NCBI GenBank assembly: GCA_963802415.1
Contig: CAWDIH010000001.1
Location: 2,604,001-2,668,000 of the forward strand
Origin: DATAES01 sp963802415
GTDB lineage: Bacteria; Actinomycetota; Acidimicrobiia; Acidimicrobiales; JACDCH01
Direction: 5' to 3'
Length of the DNA: 64,000 bases
Shown: positions 35,038 to 43,849 of the stretch, in pieces
Numbering within the stretch: the first letter of the stretch is position 1
Layout: each line of letters starts with the position of its first letter
Notes under the pieces: model-generated
Database searches by the model: none
What the model saw: the letters and a program-made list of their open reading frames with translations, nothing else
What the model was told of the DNA's origin: nothing
Made by a program: the position numbers and the translations under genes

Positions 35038-36230
35038 GACGATCGGATCACCTCGAGCAGCGTGTCCATCGAGGCAAGCGAGTGACCGCTGACCATGTGA
35101 TCGACGTAGGGGAGTGCGGCTGCCATTCCCGCGACCAGGGGTTCGTAGCGGGGACTCGCCGTACGCGGGTTGACCCAGATGACGCGGCGGGCGAGTCGGG
35201 ACAGGCGCGCCATCTGCGTGGCCACGACATCGGGATCATCGCGTTCCCAACCGTCGGAGACGATGACGACGACGGCGCCCCGGGCGATTCCACGACGGCC
35301 GTAGCGGTCGTTGAACGCGGCCAGCGTTGCACCGATGCGCGTGCCGCCGGACCAGTCTGTTGTCGCAGCTGCGGCTCGTTGCAGTGCGAGGTCCGGATTG
35401 GTGATCGCGAGATCGCGGGTGAGGCGGGTCAGGCGTGTCGCGAACACGAAGGCCTCGGCCTTGGTGGCCCGCACTGCTCCATGGAGGAGATGGAGGTACG
35501 TGCGCGTGTAGGGCTCCATCGATCCGGAGACATCGGCGATGAGCACGAGTCGTCGTGGACGGCGTTTGTGGCGTCGCAGAACCTGCTCGACCGGATCGCC
35601 GCCGGTGCGGTGCGAGCGCCTCAGCGTTGCTCTCACGTCGAGACGTTCACCAGGGTGGCGGCGAACGTGCCGGCGGCTCGAGCGCTGGGGCGGATCCAAC
35701 CGAATGGCGGCGATGAGGGATCGCAGCAAGGCCATCTCTTCCGGGGTCCACGCGGCGAAGTCCTTCTTCCGTAGCCGCTCCTCCGGGCTGGCTGCCGCGA
35801 CCAGCATCGGCTCGTCGTCCTCGTCGATCGCGGTGCCCTCGGCGGGTCCCGGCATGCCCGGCGAAGGCTGCGGGCCTCGCCCGGTGTCGCGGTCCGAGCT
35901 GCGCGGCCGGTGATCGCTCCCAGGCCGGGCGTGGGGCGGGGGCGGCTGGCTGCTGTCACCGCGATGATCGGCGACGTCCGTGATCCCTTCGACGACTTGC
36001 GCGAAGACCGCGTCGAAGACCGGAAGGTGGGCGTACTCGGACACCAATGTCACTCGCGCGACCCAGTAGAGCTCGTCCACGGTCGCGGGCGACGCGTCGA
36101 GCAGCGATCGCGCGAACCTTCCTGTGCGCTCCGGTGTCGCAGGCAACCCGGCGCGATGGAGCAGTTCGCTGAACGCGGCGGTCACACTCGCGACGTCGAC
36201 CGCTTGGAGCGTTCCGGGACCGGCGGTCAT
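35034..36230 (-). CDS. coxE: VWA-domain maturation protein, CoxE-like
   Basis: 398 residues. The N-terminal half is helical (VTAAFSELLHRAGLPATPER, VDELYWVARVTLVSEYAHLP), with a charged, proline-rich linker near residues 95-135. The C-terminal von Willebrand A domain has the metal-binding DVSGSMEP motif, VFATRLTRLTRDL, and VVVIVSDGWERDDPDVVATQ. CoxE with CoxD matures the copper-sulphur-molybdenum site of CO dehydrogenase in Oligotropha. ATG overlaps the coxD stop (ATGA). Confidence 0.85.
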   Translation of the reverse strand: MTAGPGTLQAVDVASVTAAFSELLHRAGLPATPERTGRFARSLLDASPATVDELYWVARVTLVSEYAHLPVFDAVFAQVVEGITDVADHRGDSSQPPPPHARPGSDHRPRSSDRDTGRGPQPSPGMPGPAEGTAIDEDDEPMLVAAASPEERLRKKDFAAWTPEEMALLRSLIAAIRLDPPQRSSRRHVRRHPGERLDVRATLRRSHRTGGDPVEQVLRRHKRRPRRLVLIADVSGSMEPYTRTYLHLLHGAVRATKAEAFVFATRLTRLTRDLAITNPDLALQRAAAATTDWSGGTRIGATLAAFNDRYGRRGIARGAVVVIVSDGWERDDPDVVATQMARLSRLARRVIWVNPRTASPRYEPLVAGMAAALPYVDHMVSGHSLASMDTLLEVIRSS

Positions 36231-37114
36231 TCGCCGACGACCCAGGCGACGCCGCGCTCGTGCACGACGTCGAGGTCCTCGCGGTACTTCAGCACGGAGC
36301 CGAGCGTCTGTGTCGCGACCTCCGCGTCGAGCCGCTCGACGCCGAGCAGCTCGATGATCGACACCCAGTTGATCGCCTCTGCGATACCGGGCGGCTTCTG
36401 CACGTCGAGTGTCCGCAGGCGCGCCACCGCGGCGGCGGCTTGTTCGGCGATCGAAGTCGACGCGGCGGGAACTCGACGACGGATGATCTCGACCGTACGC
36501 GGAAGCGACGGATAGTCGATCCAGTGGTACAGGCAACGGCGCTTGAGCGCGTCGTGGAGATCGCGTGTGCGGTTCGATGTCAGTACGACGATCGGTGGCT
36601 GCTCGGCGCGCAATGTCCCGAGCTCCGGGATGGTGACTGCCGCCTCAGCGAGCAATTCGAACAGGAACGCCTCGAACTCGTCGTCGCTGCGGTCGATCTC
36701 GTCGATCAGGAGCACTACTGGCCGGGGACCGCGGTGCTCGACGGCACGCAGCAACGGGCGTTCGACGAGATAGTCGCGCCCGAACAACTCGTGTTCGCTG
36801 ACGTCCCGCCCCGAGGCTTCGGCGACCCTGATCGCGAGCAGCTGCCGCGGGTAGTTCCACTCGTACAGCGCTTCGGACGCGTCGATGCCCTCGTAGCACT
36901 GCAAACGGATCAACGGCGTGCCGAGGGCGCCGGCTAGCGCCTTCGCCGCCTCCGTCTTGCCGACGCCGGGCTCGCCCTCGAGGAGGATCGCCTGCGGCAA
37001 CCGGACCGCGCAGAACAGCGCGGTGGCCAGCCCGAGATCAGCGAGATAGTCGACCTCGTCCAACCGGCCGCGCAACGTGTCGACTTCGGGGACGAGGCTC
37101 TCGAGATCACTCAC
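36227..37114 (-). CDS. coxD: AAA+ ATPase, MoxR/CoxD-like
   Basis: 295 residues. MoxR-family AAA+ ATPase: Walker A ILLEGEPGVGKTEAAKALA, LIRLQCYEGIDASEALYEWN, Walker B VVLLIDEIDRSDDEFEAFLF, sensor IVVLTSNRTRDLHDALKRRC and arginine-finger region. In Oligotropha CoxD works as a chaperone-like unfoldase for building the [CuSMoO2] centre of CoxL. Lies nine bases after the coxF-like gene and overlaps coxE by four bases. Confidence 0.9.
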   Translation of the reverse strand: MSDLESLVPEVDTLRGRLDEVDYLADLGLATALFCAVRLPQAILLEGEPGVGKTEAAKALAGALGTPLIRLQCYEGIDASEALYEWNYPRQLLAIRVAEASGRDVSEHELFGRDYLVERPLLRAVEHRGPRPVVLLIDEIDRSDDEFEAFLFELLAEAAVTIPELGTLRAEQPPIVVLTSNRTRDLHDALKRRCLYHWIDYPSLPRTVEIIRRRVPAASTSIAEQAAAAVARLRTLDVQKPPGIAEAINWVSIIELLGVERLDAEVATQTLGSVLKYREDLDVVHERGVAWVVGE

Positions 37115-37123
37115 GTCGATCGC

Positions 37124-38011
37124 TCATGCATAGGCATCGGGATCGGCCGCGAAGGCGCGCAGGCATCCGCTCCCGCAGAACCACCAGCGCGTGCCGGCGT
37201 GGTCGTAGTGCAGCGAGGAATCCACCATCGGGACGCTCATGCCGCACACGGGGTCGACTGCCAGGTCGACCGCCGCTGCGTCCGGCGCGGCGATCGGACG
37301 GGCGGACGGGCGGGGGCGGTTCGCCACGATCTCCGCGAGGATCGACAACGCCACCTCCTCTGCGGAGCGGGCGCCGATGTCGATCCCGGCGGGGGTGTGC
37401 ACACGGGCCCGGTCCGGCGCGCCTGCGTGCAACGAACCAAGGACGGCCTCACCGCGCTTGCGGCTCGCAACGAGGCCGACGTAAGGCACGCCGGCGCGCA
37501 GCGCGGCGTCGAGTACCTCCTCTTCGTCCCGTCCGTGCGAGGCGACCACGACAGCCGCGGCACCGGCTGGGTCGGCCGCGGCCCACGGCACGAGGTCGTA
37601 GCCCAAAGCCGCGCCGAGCGAGAGCAGCGACCTCGCGATCGGCGTGTCGCCGTGCACCGTCACCACGGGTGCAGGGATCACCGGTTGCAGGAAGATCTCG
37701 ATCGTCCCGCCGGAAAGGCAGGGATTCACAACCGTGAGCTTGCCGGGGTGCGGTTCCTCGTCCTCCGGTGCGATGCGCAGCAGCACGGTCTCGCCCGAGT
37801 CGAGCAACGTCAGACTTTGCGCCCGTACGGTCGATTCTGCACAGGTGCCGCCGACGAACCCTTCCATGGTGCCGTCGGCCAGCACGAGCGCTTCATCGCC
37901 CGGCTTTGCCGACGTCGGCCGTTCGGCCAGCACGACCCGAGCGTGCACGTAGGGGACGCGGTCCCGCCGAAGCGAGCGCGCCCGTTCGTGCACACGGTCG
38001 CGTTCGCTCAC
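37124..38011 (-). CDS. coxF: XdhC/CoxF-type maturation factor fused to a C-terminal YHS domain
   Basis: 295 residues. The first 240 are XdhC/CoxI-like: VHARVVLAERPTSAKPGDEA, GFVGGTCAESTVR, VVNPCLSGGTIEIFLQPV, then a Rossmann domain (VVTVHGDTPIARSLLSLGAA, VVVASHGRDEEEVLDAAL, YVGLVASRKRGEAVL). XdhC proteins bind molybdenum cofactor and help load it into hydroxylases. The last 45 residues form a YHS metal-binding module, DPVCGMSVP...YDHAGTRWWFCGSGC, with three cysteines. The start overlaps the coxL stop by four bases. A copper-binding role in building the active site is an inference. Confidence 0.88.
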   Translation of the reverse strand: MSERDRVHERARSLRRDRVPYVHARVVLAERPTSAKPGDEALVLADGTMEGFVGGTCAESTVRAQSLTLLDSGETVLLRIAPEDEEPHPGKLTVVNPCLSGGTIEIFLQPVIPAPVVTVHGDTPIARSLLSLGAALGYDLVPWAAADPAGAAAVVVASHGRDEEEVLDAALRAGVPYVGLVASRKRGEAVLGSLHAGAPDRARVHTPAGIDIGARSAEEVALSILAEIVANRPRPSARPIAAPDAAAVDLAVDPVCGMSVPMVDSSLHYDHAGTRWWFCGSGCLRAFAADPDAYA

Positions 38012-40446
38012 GACGCGGCGATGTCCGTCCTCGTCGGTCTACCGTCGATGGCGAGCCAGACCTGTGCGGGAGTGAGCGGCATGTCGGCATGGCGCACACC
38101 GAATGGTTGCAGTGCGTCGATGACGGCGTTGACGACCGCCGCGGGCGACCCGACGGTGGCCGACTCCCCCACGCCCTTGCATCCGAGCGGGTGATGGGGC
38201 GACGGCGTGACCGTCTCGCCCAGCTCCCAGCTCGGACACTCGAGCGAGGTGGGCAGCAGGTAGTCCATGAAGGAACCACCCAGGCAATTGCCGTCGTTGT
38301 CGAAGGCAATGACTTGCATGAGCGCCATGCCCACGCCGTCCGCTAGCCCGCCGTGGACCTGCCCCTCGACGATCATCGGGTTGATGCGCGGCCCGCAGTC
38401 GTCGACCGCGATGAAGCGCTCGACCTTCACTTGTCCGGTACCCGGGTCGACGTCCACAACACAGACGTACGCACCGTAGGGGTACGTGAGATTGGGAGGG
38501 TCGTAGACGACCGACGCGTCGAGGTGCCCCTCGACGCCGTCCGGCAACTCGAGGCTGCCGTGCGAAAGCAGCGCGATCTCCTGGATCGTCTTGCCCTGCT
38601 CGGGATCGCCCTTCACGAACCAGCGCCCGTGATCCCATTCGAGGTCGTCGGGCGAGCATTCGAGCGCGGCGGCAGCGATCAGGCGCGCCTTGTCACGGAC
38701 TCGGCGCGCAACGACAGCAGCCGCGGCACCGGACACAGGCGTCGACCGGGAGCCATACGTTCCGAGGCCGAACGGCGTGTTGTCGGTGTCGCCGTGCAGC
38801 ACGTCGATGTCCTCGGGCGGGAGGCCGAGCTCCTGGGCGACGATCTGGGCGAACGTCGTCTCGTGGCCTTGACCCTGGGTCTGCACGCTCAACCGCAGCT
38901 GCGCCTTGCCGGTCGGATGGACGCGCAGCTCGCAGCCGTCGGCCATGCCGAGGCCGAGGATGTCCATGTGCTTGCGCGGGCCGGCACCGACGCCCTCGGT
39001 GAAGAAGCTGAGCCCGATGCCCATCAGGTGCTCGCCGCCCGCACCGGGGTGGTCCTCCGTGCCACCGGCGGCCGCCCAGCGTCTGCGTGACTCGTCGCGC
39101 TGGCGCACCAGGTCGGGATAGCCCGCCTTGTCGAGTGCGACCTGGAGGGTGTGCGGATAGTTGCCCGAGTCGTACTCCCAACCGGTCTTGGTCGTGTACG
39201 GGAACTGCTCGGGCCTGATGAGGTTCTTCATCCGCAACTCGGCGGGATCGATACCCAACGCGTCGGCGAGTACGTCGACGATGCGTTCAACGAGGTACAC
39301 GGCTTCCGTGACCCGGAACGAGCAGGCGTACGCGACGCCGCCCGGCGCCTTGTTCGTGTAGACGCCTGTGACCTTGCAGTACGCGGCCTCGAGGTCGTAG
39401 CTCCCCGTGAAGATGTGGAAGAAGCCGGCGGGGAACTTCGTCGGCTGCGCGGTGCCGTTGAACGCACCGTGATCCGCGATCACGTTCACGCGCAGACCGG
39501 TGATCGTGCCATCACGCGTAGCTGCGATCTCGCCGTGCATGTGGTAGTCGCGGGCGAACGCAGTGGTCATGAGGTTCTCGGACCGGTCTTCGACCCACTT
39601 CACCGGCTTGCCGGTCACGATCGAGCCGACCACGACGAGCACGTAGCCCGGGTAGATGCCGACCTTGTTCCCGAAACCGCCTCCGATGTCAGGCGAGATG
39701 ATCTGGATCTTGTGCTCGGGCAGACCGGCGACGAGCGCATAGACCGTGCGATGGGCGTGCGGCGCCTGCGTGGTCGTCCACACCGTGAGCTTGCCGGTGA
39801 CCGGGTCCATGCTGGCGATGCTGCCGCACGTCTCCATCGGTGCGGGATGCACGCGCGGGTAGAGCATGTCCTGTTGGACGACGACGTCCGCACGCGCGAA
39901 CACCTCGTCGCACAGCGCGCCGTCACCCGCTTCCCAGTCGAAGATGTGGTTGTCGGTCTTGCCTTCGACGTCGTCGCGGATCACGGCCGCGTCCGGGTCG
40001 AGCGATCGCCGCGCGTCCATCACGGGAGCGATCGGCTCGTACTCGACGTCGATCAGCTCGAGCGCGTCTCGGGCCGCGTAGCGATCCTCGGCGACCACGA
40101 ACGCGACTTCCTGGCCTTGGAAGCGGACCTTGTCGGTCGCGAGCACCGCCTGCACGTCCTGCGACAACGTCGGCATCCACGCCAGACCGAGCGTTTCGAG
40201 GGTTGCGCCGGTGATCACGGCCTTCACCTTCGGATGTGCTTCCGCCGCAGACGTGTCGATGGACACGATGCGAGCGTGCGCCAGCGGGCTGCGGAGGATG
40301 GCGGCGTGCAGCGTGCCGGGCGGGTTGATGTCGTCGATGTAGTTGCCCCGACCGCGCAGGAAGCGCGCATCCTCCTTGCGGAGCATGCGTCCGAACCCGA
40401 TCGGATTGCCGGCCGCGCTCGTCGGTGTGGCGTCAGCTGTGGTCAC
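38008..40446 (-). CDS. coxL: Aerobic carbon-monoxide dehydrogenase large subunit, form I
   Basis: Molybdopterin-binding catalytic subunit oxidising CO to CO2. The 812 residues include GFGRMLRKEDARFLRGRGNY, SPDIGGGFGNKVGIYPGYVL and the active-site loop GGVAYACSFRVTEAVYLVER with the Cu-ligand cysteine at residue 375. The form I consensus is AYxCSFR; here x is Ala where Oligotropha has Arg. The MCD-contact motif QTQGQGHETTFAQIVAQELG and the base KGVGESATVGSPAAVVNAV (catalytic Glu) are intact. The GTG start lies 96 bases after coxS. Form I and the intact Glu argue for true CO oxidation. Confidence 0.93.
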   Translation of the reverse strand: MTTADATPTSAAGNPIGFGRMLRKEDARFLRGRGNYIDDINPPGTLHAAILRSPLAHARIVSIDTSAAEAHPKVKAVITGATLETLGLAWMPTLSQDVQAVLATDKVRFQGQEVAFVVAEDRYAARDALELIDVEYEPIAPVMDARRSLDPDAAVIRDDVEGKTDNHIFDWEAGDGALCDEVFARADVVVQQDMLYPRVHPAPMETCGSIASMDPVTGKLTVWTTTQAPHAHRTVYALVAGLPEHKIQIISPDIGGGFGNKVGIYPGYVLVVVGSIVTGKPVKWVEDRSENLMTTAFARDYHMHGEIAATRDGTITGLRVNVIADHGAFNGTAQPTKFPAGFFHIFTGSYDLEAAYCKVTGVYTNKAPGGVAYACSFRVTEAVYLVERIVDVLADALGIDPAELRMKNLIRPEQFPYTTKTGWEYDSGNYPHTLQVALDKAGYPDLVRQRDESRRRWAAAGGTEDHPGAGGEHLMGIGLSFFTEGVGAGPRKHMDILGLGMADGCELRVHPTGKAQLRLSVQTQGQGHETTFAQIVAQELGLPPEDIDVLHGDTDNTPFGLGTYGSRSTPVSGAAAAVVARRVRDKARLIAAAALECSPDDLEWDHGRWFVKGDPEQGKTIQEIALLSHGSLELPDGVEGHLDASVVYDPPNLTYPYGAYVCVVDVDPGTGQVKVERFIAVDDCGPRINPMIVEGQVHGGLADGVGMALMQVIAFDNDGNCLGGSFMDYLLPTSLECPSWELGETVTPSPHHPLGCKGVGESATVGSPAAVVNAVIDALQPFGVRHADMPLTPAQVWLAIDGRPTRTDIAAS

Positions 40447-40546
40447 GGTTGGCTTCTTCCTGCGATGCGAGCGACGGAGCGCCAGCGGAGGAGCGGTCCC
40501 ACCGGCCTGCGTGGCCGGGGAACGCCGACAACACAGTTGTGGTCAT
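40433..40546 (-). other. Short ORF / ~100-base insertion between coxS and coxL
   Basis: The coxS stop overlaps an ATG (ATGA at 40546-40543) that opens a 37-codon frame ending inside the start of coxL. Its first bases, TGACCACAACTG, repeat 100 bases downstream as TGACCACAGCTG at the coxL start (11 of 12). In between is a palindrome CCGGCC/GGCCGG (40502-40518). The pattern suggests an insertion with target duplication, or a tandem duplication, at an ancestral coxS/coxL overlap. It could also be a translated leader that couples coxL to coxS. Confidence 0.5.
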
Positions 40547-41037
40547 GCTGGAACCTCTTCGGTCTCCGCGCCGGCGGGGTGTTCGGCGGCCCACCGGATG
40601 GCACGCACGATGTTTTCGTACCCGGTGCAACGGCAGATCTGCCCACAGATCGTCTCGCGGATCTCGTGCTCGCTCGGATCCGGGTTGTGATCGAGCAACC
40701 AGCGGGCCGTCATCATCACCCCGGGCGTGCAGAACCCGCACTGCAGGCCGTGCTCCCGCATGAAGCCCTCCTGCACCGGATCCAGCTTGCCGTCGATTTC
40801 CAAGCTCTCGACCGTGCGGATGTCGCGGCCCCCGGCCATGGCCGTCAGCACCGTGCAGCTCTTCACCGGTTCGCCGTCCATCCACAGCACACACGTGCCG
40901 CAGTTCGACGTGTCGCATCCCCAGTGTGTCCCGGTCAGGCCGAGGTGATCGCGCACGAAGTGCACGAGCAGGAGACGCGGCTCGACCTCGCGCGTCACCT
41001 CCTCGCCGTTCACCGTCATCGTCACTTGCATCGTCAC
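40543..41037 (-). CDS. coxS: Aerobic carbon-monoxide dehydrogenase small (iron-sulphur) subunit, form I
   Basis: 164 residues. The first [2Fe-2S] site is CDTSNCGTCVLWMDGEPVKS plus Cys (plant-type), and the second is GLQCGFCTPGVMMTARWLL with GQICRCTGYENIVRAI. It passes electrons from the molybdenum site of CoxL to the flavin of CoxM. GTG 41037 overlaps the coxM stop (GTGA); an ATG at 41031 is an alternative. Confidence 0.95.
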   Translation of the reverse strand: MTMQVTMTVNGEEVTREVEPRLLLVHFVRDHLGLTGTHWGCDTSNCGTCVLWMDGEPVKSCTVLTAMAGGRDIRTVESLEIDGKLDPVQEGFMREHGLQCGFCTPGVMMTARWLLDHNPDPSEHEIRETICGQICRCTGYENIVRAIRWAAEHPAGAETEEVPA

Positions 41038-41921
41038 GTCCCCTCTCCGTTCGATCCAGTGCGCGCTCGTGCCACTGCTCGGTGCAGTGCGCGTCTCGTC
41101 AGTTCGCCTGCCAGGTGGCGCTTGTAGTCGGCCGGTCCCCGCTGGTCGCTCTGGGGCTCACACCCGTTCGCTGCCAGTTGCGCGGCGGTCGCGACGGCGT
41201 CGTCGTTCGGCTGGCGCCCCCGGGAGTGCTTCCTCTGCTTGCGGTGCGGAGAAGTGCGGCGCGCCGACTGCGGTCAGCCCGATGCCGGCGTCAGCGACGG
41301 TGTCGCCGTCGAGGACGACGTAGCAGCCGGCGGCGGCGACCGCCCAGTCACCCGCCCGTCGTTCGACCTTCTCGTACGCGCTGCCGGCGCCCGGCCGGAT
41401 CGGGATCCGGATCTCCTCCACGATCTCCGCCGGTCCGACCGCGGTCTCGTACGGTCCGGTGTGGAACTCGCGCGCCGGGACGGACCGCGTACCGCTTGCC
41501 GACCGGATCACGATCTCAGCCCGCAGTGCGGCCGCGACGGCGGACAGGTCTTCCGACGGATCCGCCTGACAGAGAGAACCGCCGACGGTGCCCCGATTGC
41601 GAACGATCGGATCGGCTATGACCCGTTCGGCGTCGTGGAAGATCGCGTAGTGCTCGCCGAGCACCGCGAGGCGAGGACGTCCGCGTGGCGCGCCATCGAG
41701 CCGATCGCGAGGTCGTCGCCGTCAACCCGGATGTACGACAGGCCGGCGAGGTCGTTGATGTCGATGAGCACCTCGGGCCGAGCCAACCGCAGCTTCATCA
41801 TCGGCAGCAGGCTGTGGCCTCCCGCCAGCAGTCGGGCGTCGGGCCCGTGGCGTTCGAGCAGCGCAAGCGCGTCCTCCACGCTCGTGGCCCGCTCGTACTC
41901 GAATGGCGCCGGTGTCTGCAC
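41034..41921 (-). CDS. coxM: Aerobic carbon-monoxide dehydrogenase medium (FAD) subunit, form I, two frameshifts
   Basis: About 295 residues in three frames. The GTG start at 41921 is preceded by AGGGGAG. The first piece gives FEYERATSVEDALALLERHG and LLAGGHSLLPMMKLRLARPE (FAD pyrophosphate site). After a shift near 41650 it continues IVRNRGTVGGSLCQADPSED and VGPAEIVEEIRIPIRPGAG. After another near 41210 comes DDAVATAAQLAANGCEPQSD and YKRHLAGELTRRALHRAVAR. It ends overlapping coxS. Divergent from the LysR gene 102 bases away. Confidence 0.88.
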
Positions 41922-42004
41922 CGCATCTCCCCTCGCCTTGATTCCCCGAGCGTCCTCCCGCACGGACAGTTTCCGTCACCGCGGGTGCGCCCACAAGGGG
42001 TGCC

Positions 42005-42018
42005 TAAGCGAACGCTTA
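42005..42018. promoter_or_regulatory. LysR-type operator palindrome between coxM and its regulator
   Basis: TAAGCG-AA-CGCTTA is a perfect inverted repeat of six bases with a two-base centre and T/A ends, in the shape of a LysR box. It lies in the 102-base divergent spacer, just before the regulator start. If the regulator starts at GTG 42048 the site is about 30 bases upstream; if at ATG 42024 it covers the ribosome-binding position, consistent with self-repression. Confidence 0.55.
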
Positions 42019-42023
42019 TCGCG

Positions 42024-42998
42024 ATGCTCTCGGCCTATCGTCCAAGCGTGACGCTGACCCAACTGGAGGCGTTCGTGCTGGTGGCCCGCCTCGGTTCGGT
42101 GAAGGCGGCGGCCAACGTCCTCGGCGTGAGTGAGCCCGCGGTGTCCGGTGCGTTGTCGACGTTGCGGCAGCACCTCGGGGACCAGTTGATCGTGCGGTCT
42201 CCGACGGGGATGGAGCTCACTGCCGGCGGCAAGCGGCTCGTGGGGATCGCCTCGGAGATGGTGAACCTGGCGGTCGGCGCCGAGGCCGCGATCCGGGACG
42301 CGCAAGGCGCACCGGAGCTGCTGCGTCTGGTGGCGACGAGCACGATCGCAGAGTTCGTTGCGCCGGCCATCATCACCGCGTTCACGGCACGCACGGGAGC
42401 GGTCGAGGCATCTGTCGGTGCGACGACGGCCGCGGAGATGCCCGCGCTGCTGTCCGAACGGCTGGCGGACGTGGGGCTCGGCCCGCGTCTGAGTGGCCTG
42501 CGCAGTGAGCCCATGATGCGATACCGGCTCGTCGTGGTGGCGAGCCCGAAGCATCCGTTGGCGACAGGCGCACCCTCGACGGCGCGCCAGGTCGCGGGTC
42601 ACGAGTGGCTCGTTGGCGCGTCCGGCGCTGATCCGTCGAGCGCCGCGGGCCAGTTGCTCCTCCGCCTCGGTGTGCCGGCGTCGCGTCTTCGCGTCTTTCC
42701 GAGTGAAGCGGCGGCGTGGGCGGCTGCGTCCGACGGTCACGGATTGGCGACGGCCGTGGCGCACATCGTGCAGCGCGAGGTCGATCGCGGTGCGCTCGTC
42801 GTCCTGCCGGTCGACGGAACGCCCGTGGACCTGCTCTGGTACGTGAGCATGCTCTCCGCGGATCGATGCTCGCCGGCCGCGACCAAGCTGCGCCGTTTCC
42901 TCGGCACGCCCGACGCGATGCAGGTCATGCACCGTTCTGACGGCAGCGTCCCCGCATCACGGTTCCGCCCCCCCGTGTACGTCACGCTGTGGAGCTGA
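42024..42998 (+). CDS. LysR-family transcription regulator, probably of the cox operon
   Basis: 324 residues. The N-terminal winged helix-turn-helix reads VTLTQLEAFVLVARLGSVKA, AANVLGVSEPAVSGALSTLR, HLGDQLIVRSPTGMELTAGG, followed by a ligand-binding domain (TIAEFVAPAIITAFTARTG, LSERLADVGLGPRL). It is divergent from coxMSL, as CutR is from the cut (CO dehydrogenase) genes in Mycobacterium JC1, so it may activate the form I operon. GTG 42048 is an alternative start. Converges on the form II operon. Confidence 0.85.
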   Translation: MLSAYRPSVTLTQLEAFVLVARLGSVKAAANVLGVSEPAVSGALSTLRQHLGDQLIVRSPTGMELTAGGKRLVGIASEMVNLAVGAEAAIRDAQGAPELLRLVATSTIAEFVAPAIITAFTARTGAVEASVGATTAAEMPALLSERLADVGLGPRLSGLRSEPMMRYRLVVVASPKHPLATGAPSTARQVAGHEWLVGASGADPSSAAGQLLLRLGVPASRLRVFPSEAAAWAAASDGHGLATAVAHIVQREVDRGALVVLPVDGTPVDLLWYVSMLSADRCSPAATKLRRFLGTPDAMQVMHRSDGSVPASRFRPPVYVTLWS

Positions 42999-43027
42999 CC
43001 TCGAATGTTGGCGACCCGATGTTCGAA

Positions 43028-43849
43028 TCAGGGGCCGGCTTGTTCGAGGGCGCGGCGGACCAGGACTCGGGCGAGGTGCCGGCGGTACTCGGGGGTGGCG
43101 TTGAGATCGGACGGGGGATCGGTCCCTTGGTCCGCCACCGCGGCCGCGTCCTCGATCGACGCGCCCGAACCCAACGCGTCCTCCACCGCCGCGCCCCGTA
43201 GTGGAGTCGAGCCGAGGTTGACGAGGCCGATGCCGGTGTTGCCGTTCCGGACGCAGGCAACACCGACAATCGCCCAGTCCTGCGCGCGCCGGTTGAACTT
43301 CTGGAACGACCAGCCCGCGCCCGACACCTTCGGCACGCGTATCTCCGTCAGCAGTTCGTCGGCTTCGAGAGCCGTCTCGAGGAATCCGGAGAAGAAGTCG
43401 TCGACCCCGATCTCGCGCGTGCCATTCGGTCCTTGCGCGACCAGCGTGGCGCGAAGCGCGATCAGCACGGCGGGCAGATCCGACGCAGGGTCGCCGTGGG
43501 CGATCGATCCGCCGATCGTGCCGCGGTGCCGCACTTGCGGATCGCCGACCTGCCCGGCCGCGTGACGCAACAGCGGCGTCTCCGAGCCGAGGAGATCGGA
43601 GTGCTCGAGGTCGTGATGCCGAGTGAGCGCACCGATGGCGACGTGGTCGCCGCCGTCGCGTACATACGACAGGTCGCGCAACCGGCCGACATCGATCAGA
43701 ACCGAGGGAGTGGCCAGCCGCAGCTTCATCAGCGGCAGCAGCGAATGACCACCGGCGAGCAGCTTGGCGTCGTCGCCGTGCTCCCGCAGCAACTGCACGG
43801 CGTGATCGGGTGATTCGGCTCGCACGTAGTCGAAGGTGGCAGGGATCAT
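43028..43849 (-). CDS. Molybdenum hydroxylase FAD subunit, form II (CoxM-like)
   Basis: 273 residues, intact. FAD-binding motifs are LLAGGHSLLPLMKLRLATPS and QVRHRGTIGGSIAHGDPASD; the C-terminal CO-dehydrogenase flavoprotein domain reads KFNRRAQDWAIVGVACVRNG and YRRHLARVLVRRALEQ. The ATG overlaps the large-subunit stop (ATGA), so it is translated last in the S-L-M operon. Converges on the LysR gene with a 29-base gap. Confidence 0.92.
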   Translation of the reverse strand: MIPATFDYVRAESPDHAVQLLREHGDDAKLLAGGHSLLPLMKLRLATPSVLIDVGRLRDLSYVRDGGDHVAIGALTRHHDLEHSDLLGSETPLLRHAAGQVGDPQVRHRGTIGGSIAHGDPASDLPAVLIALRATLVAQGPNGTREIGVDDFFSGFLETALEADELLTEIRVPKVSGAGWSFQKFNRRAQDWAIVGVACVRNGNTGIGLVNLGSTPLRGAAVEDALGSGASIEDAAAVADQGTDPPSDLNATPEYRRHLARVLVRRALEQAGP

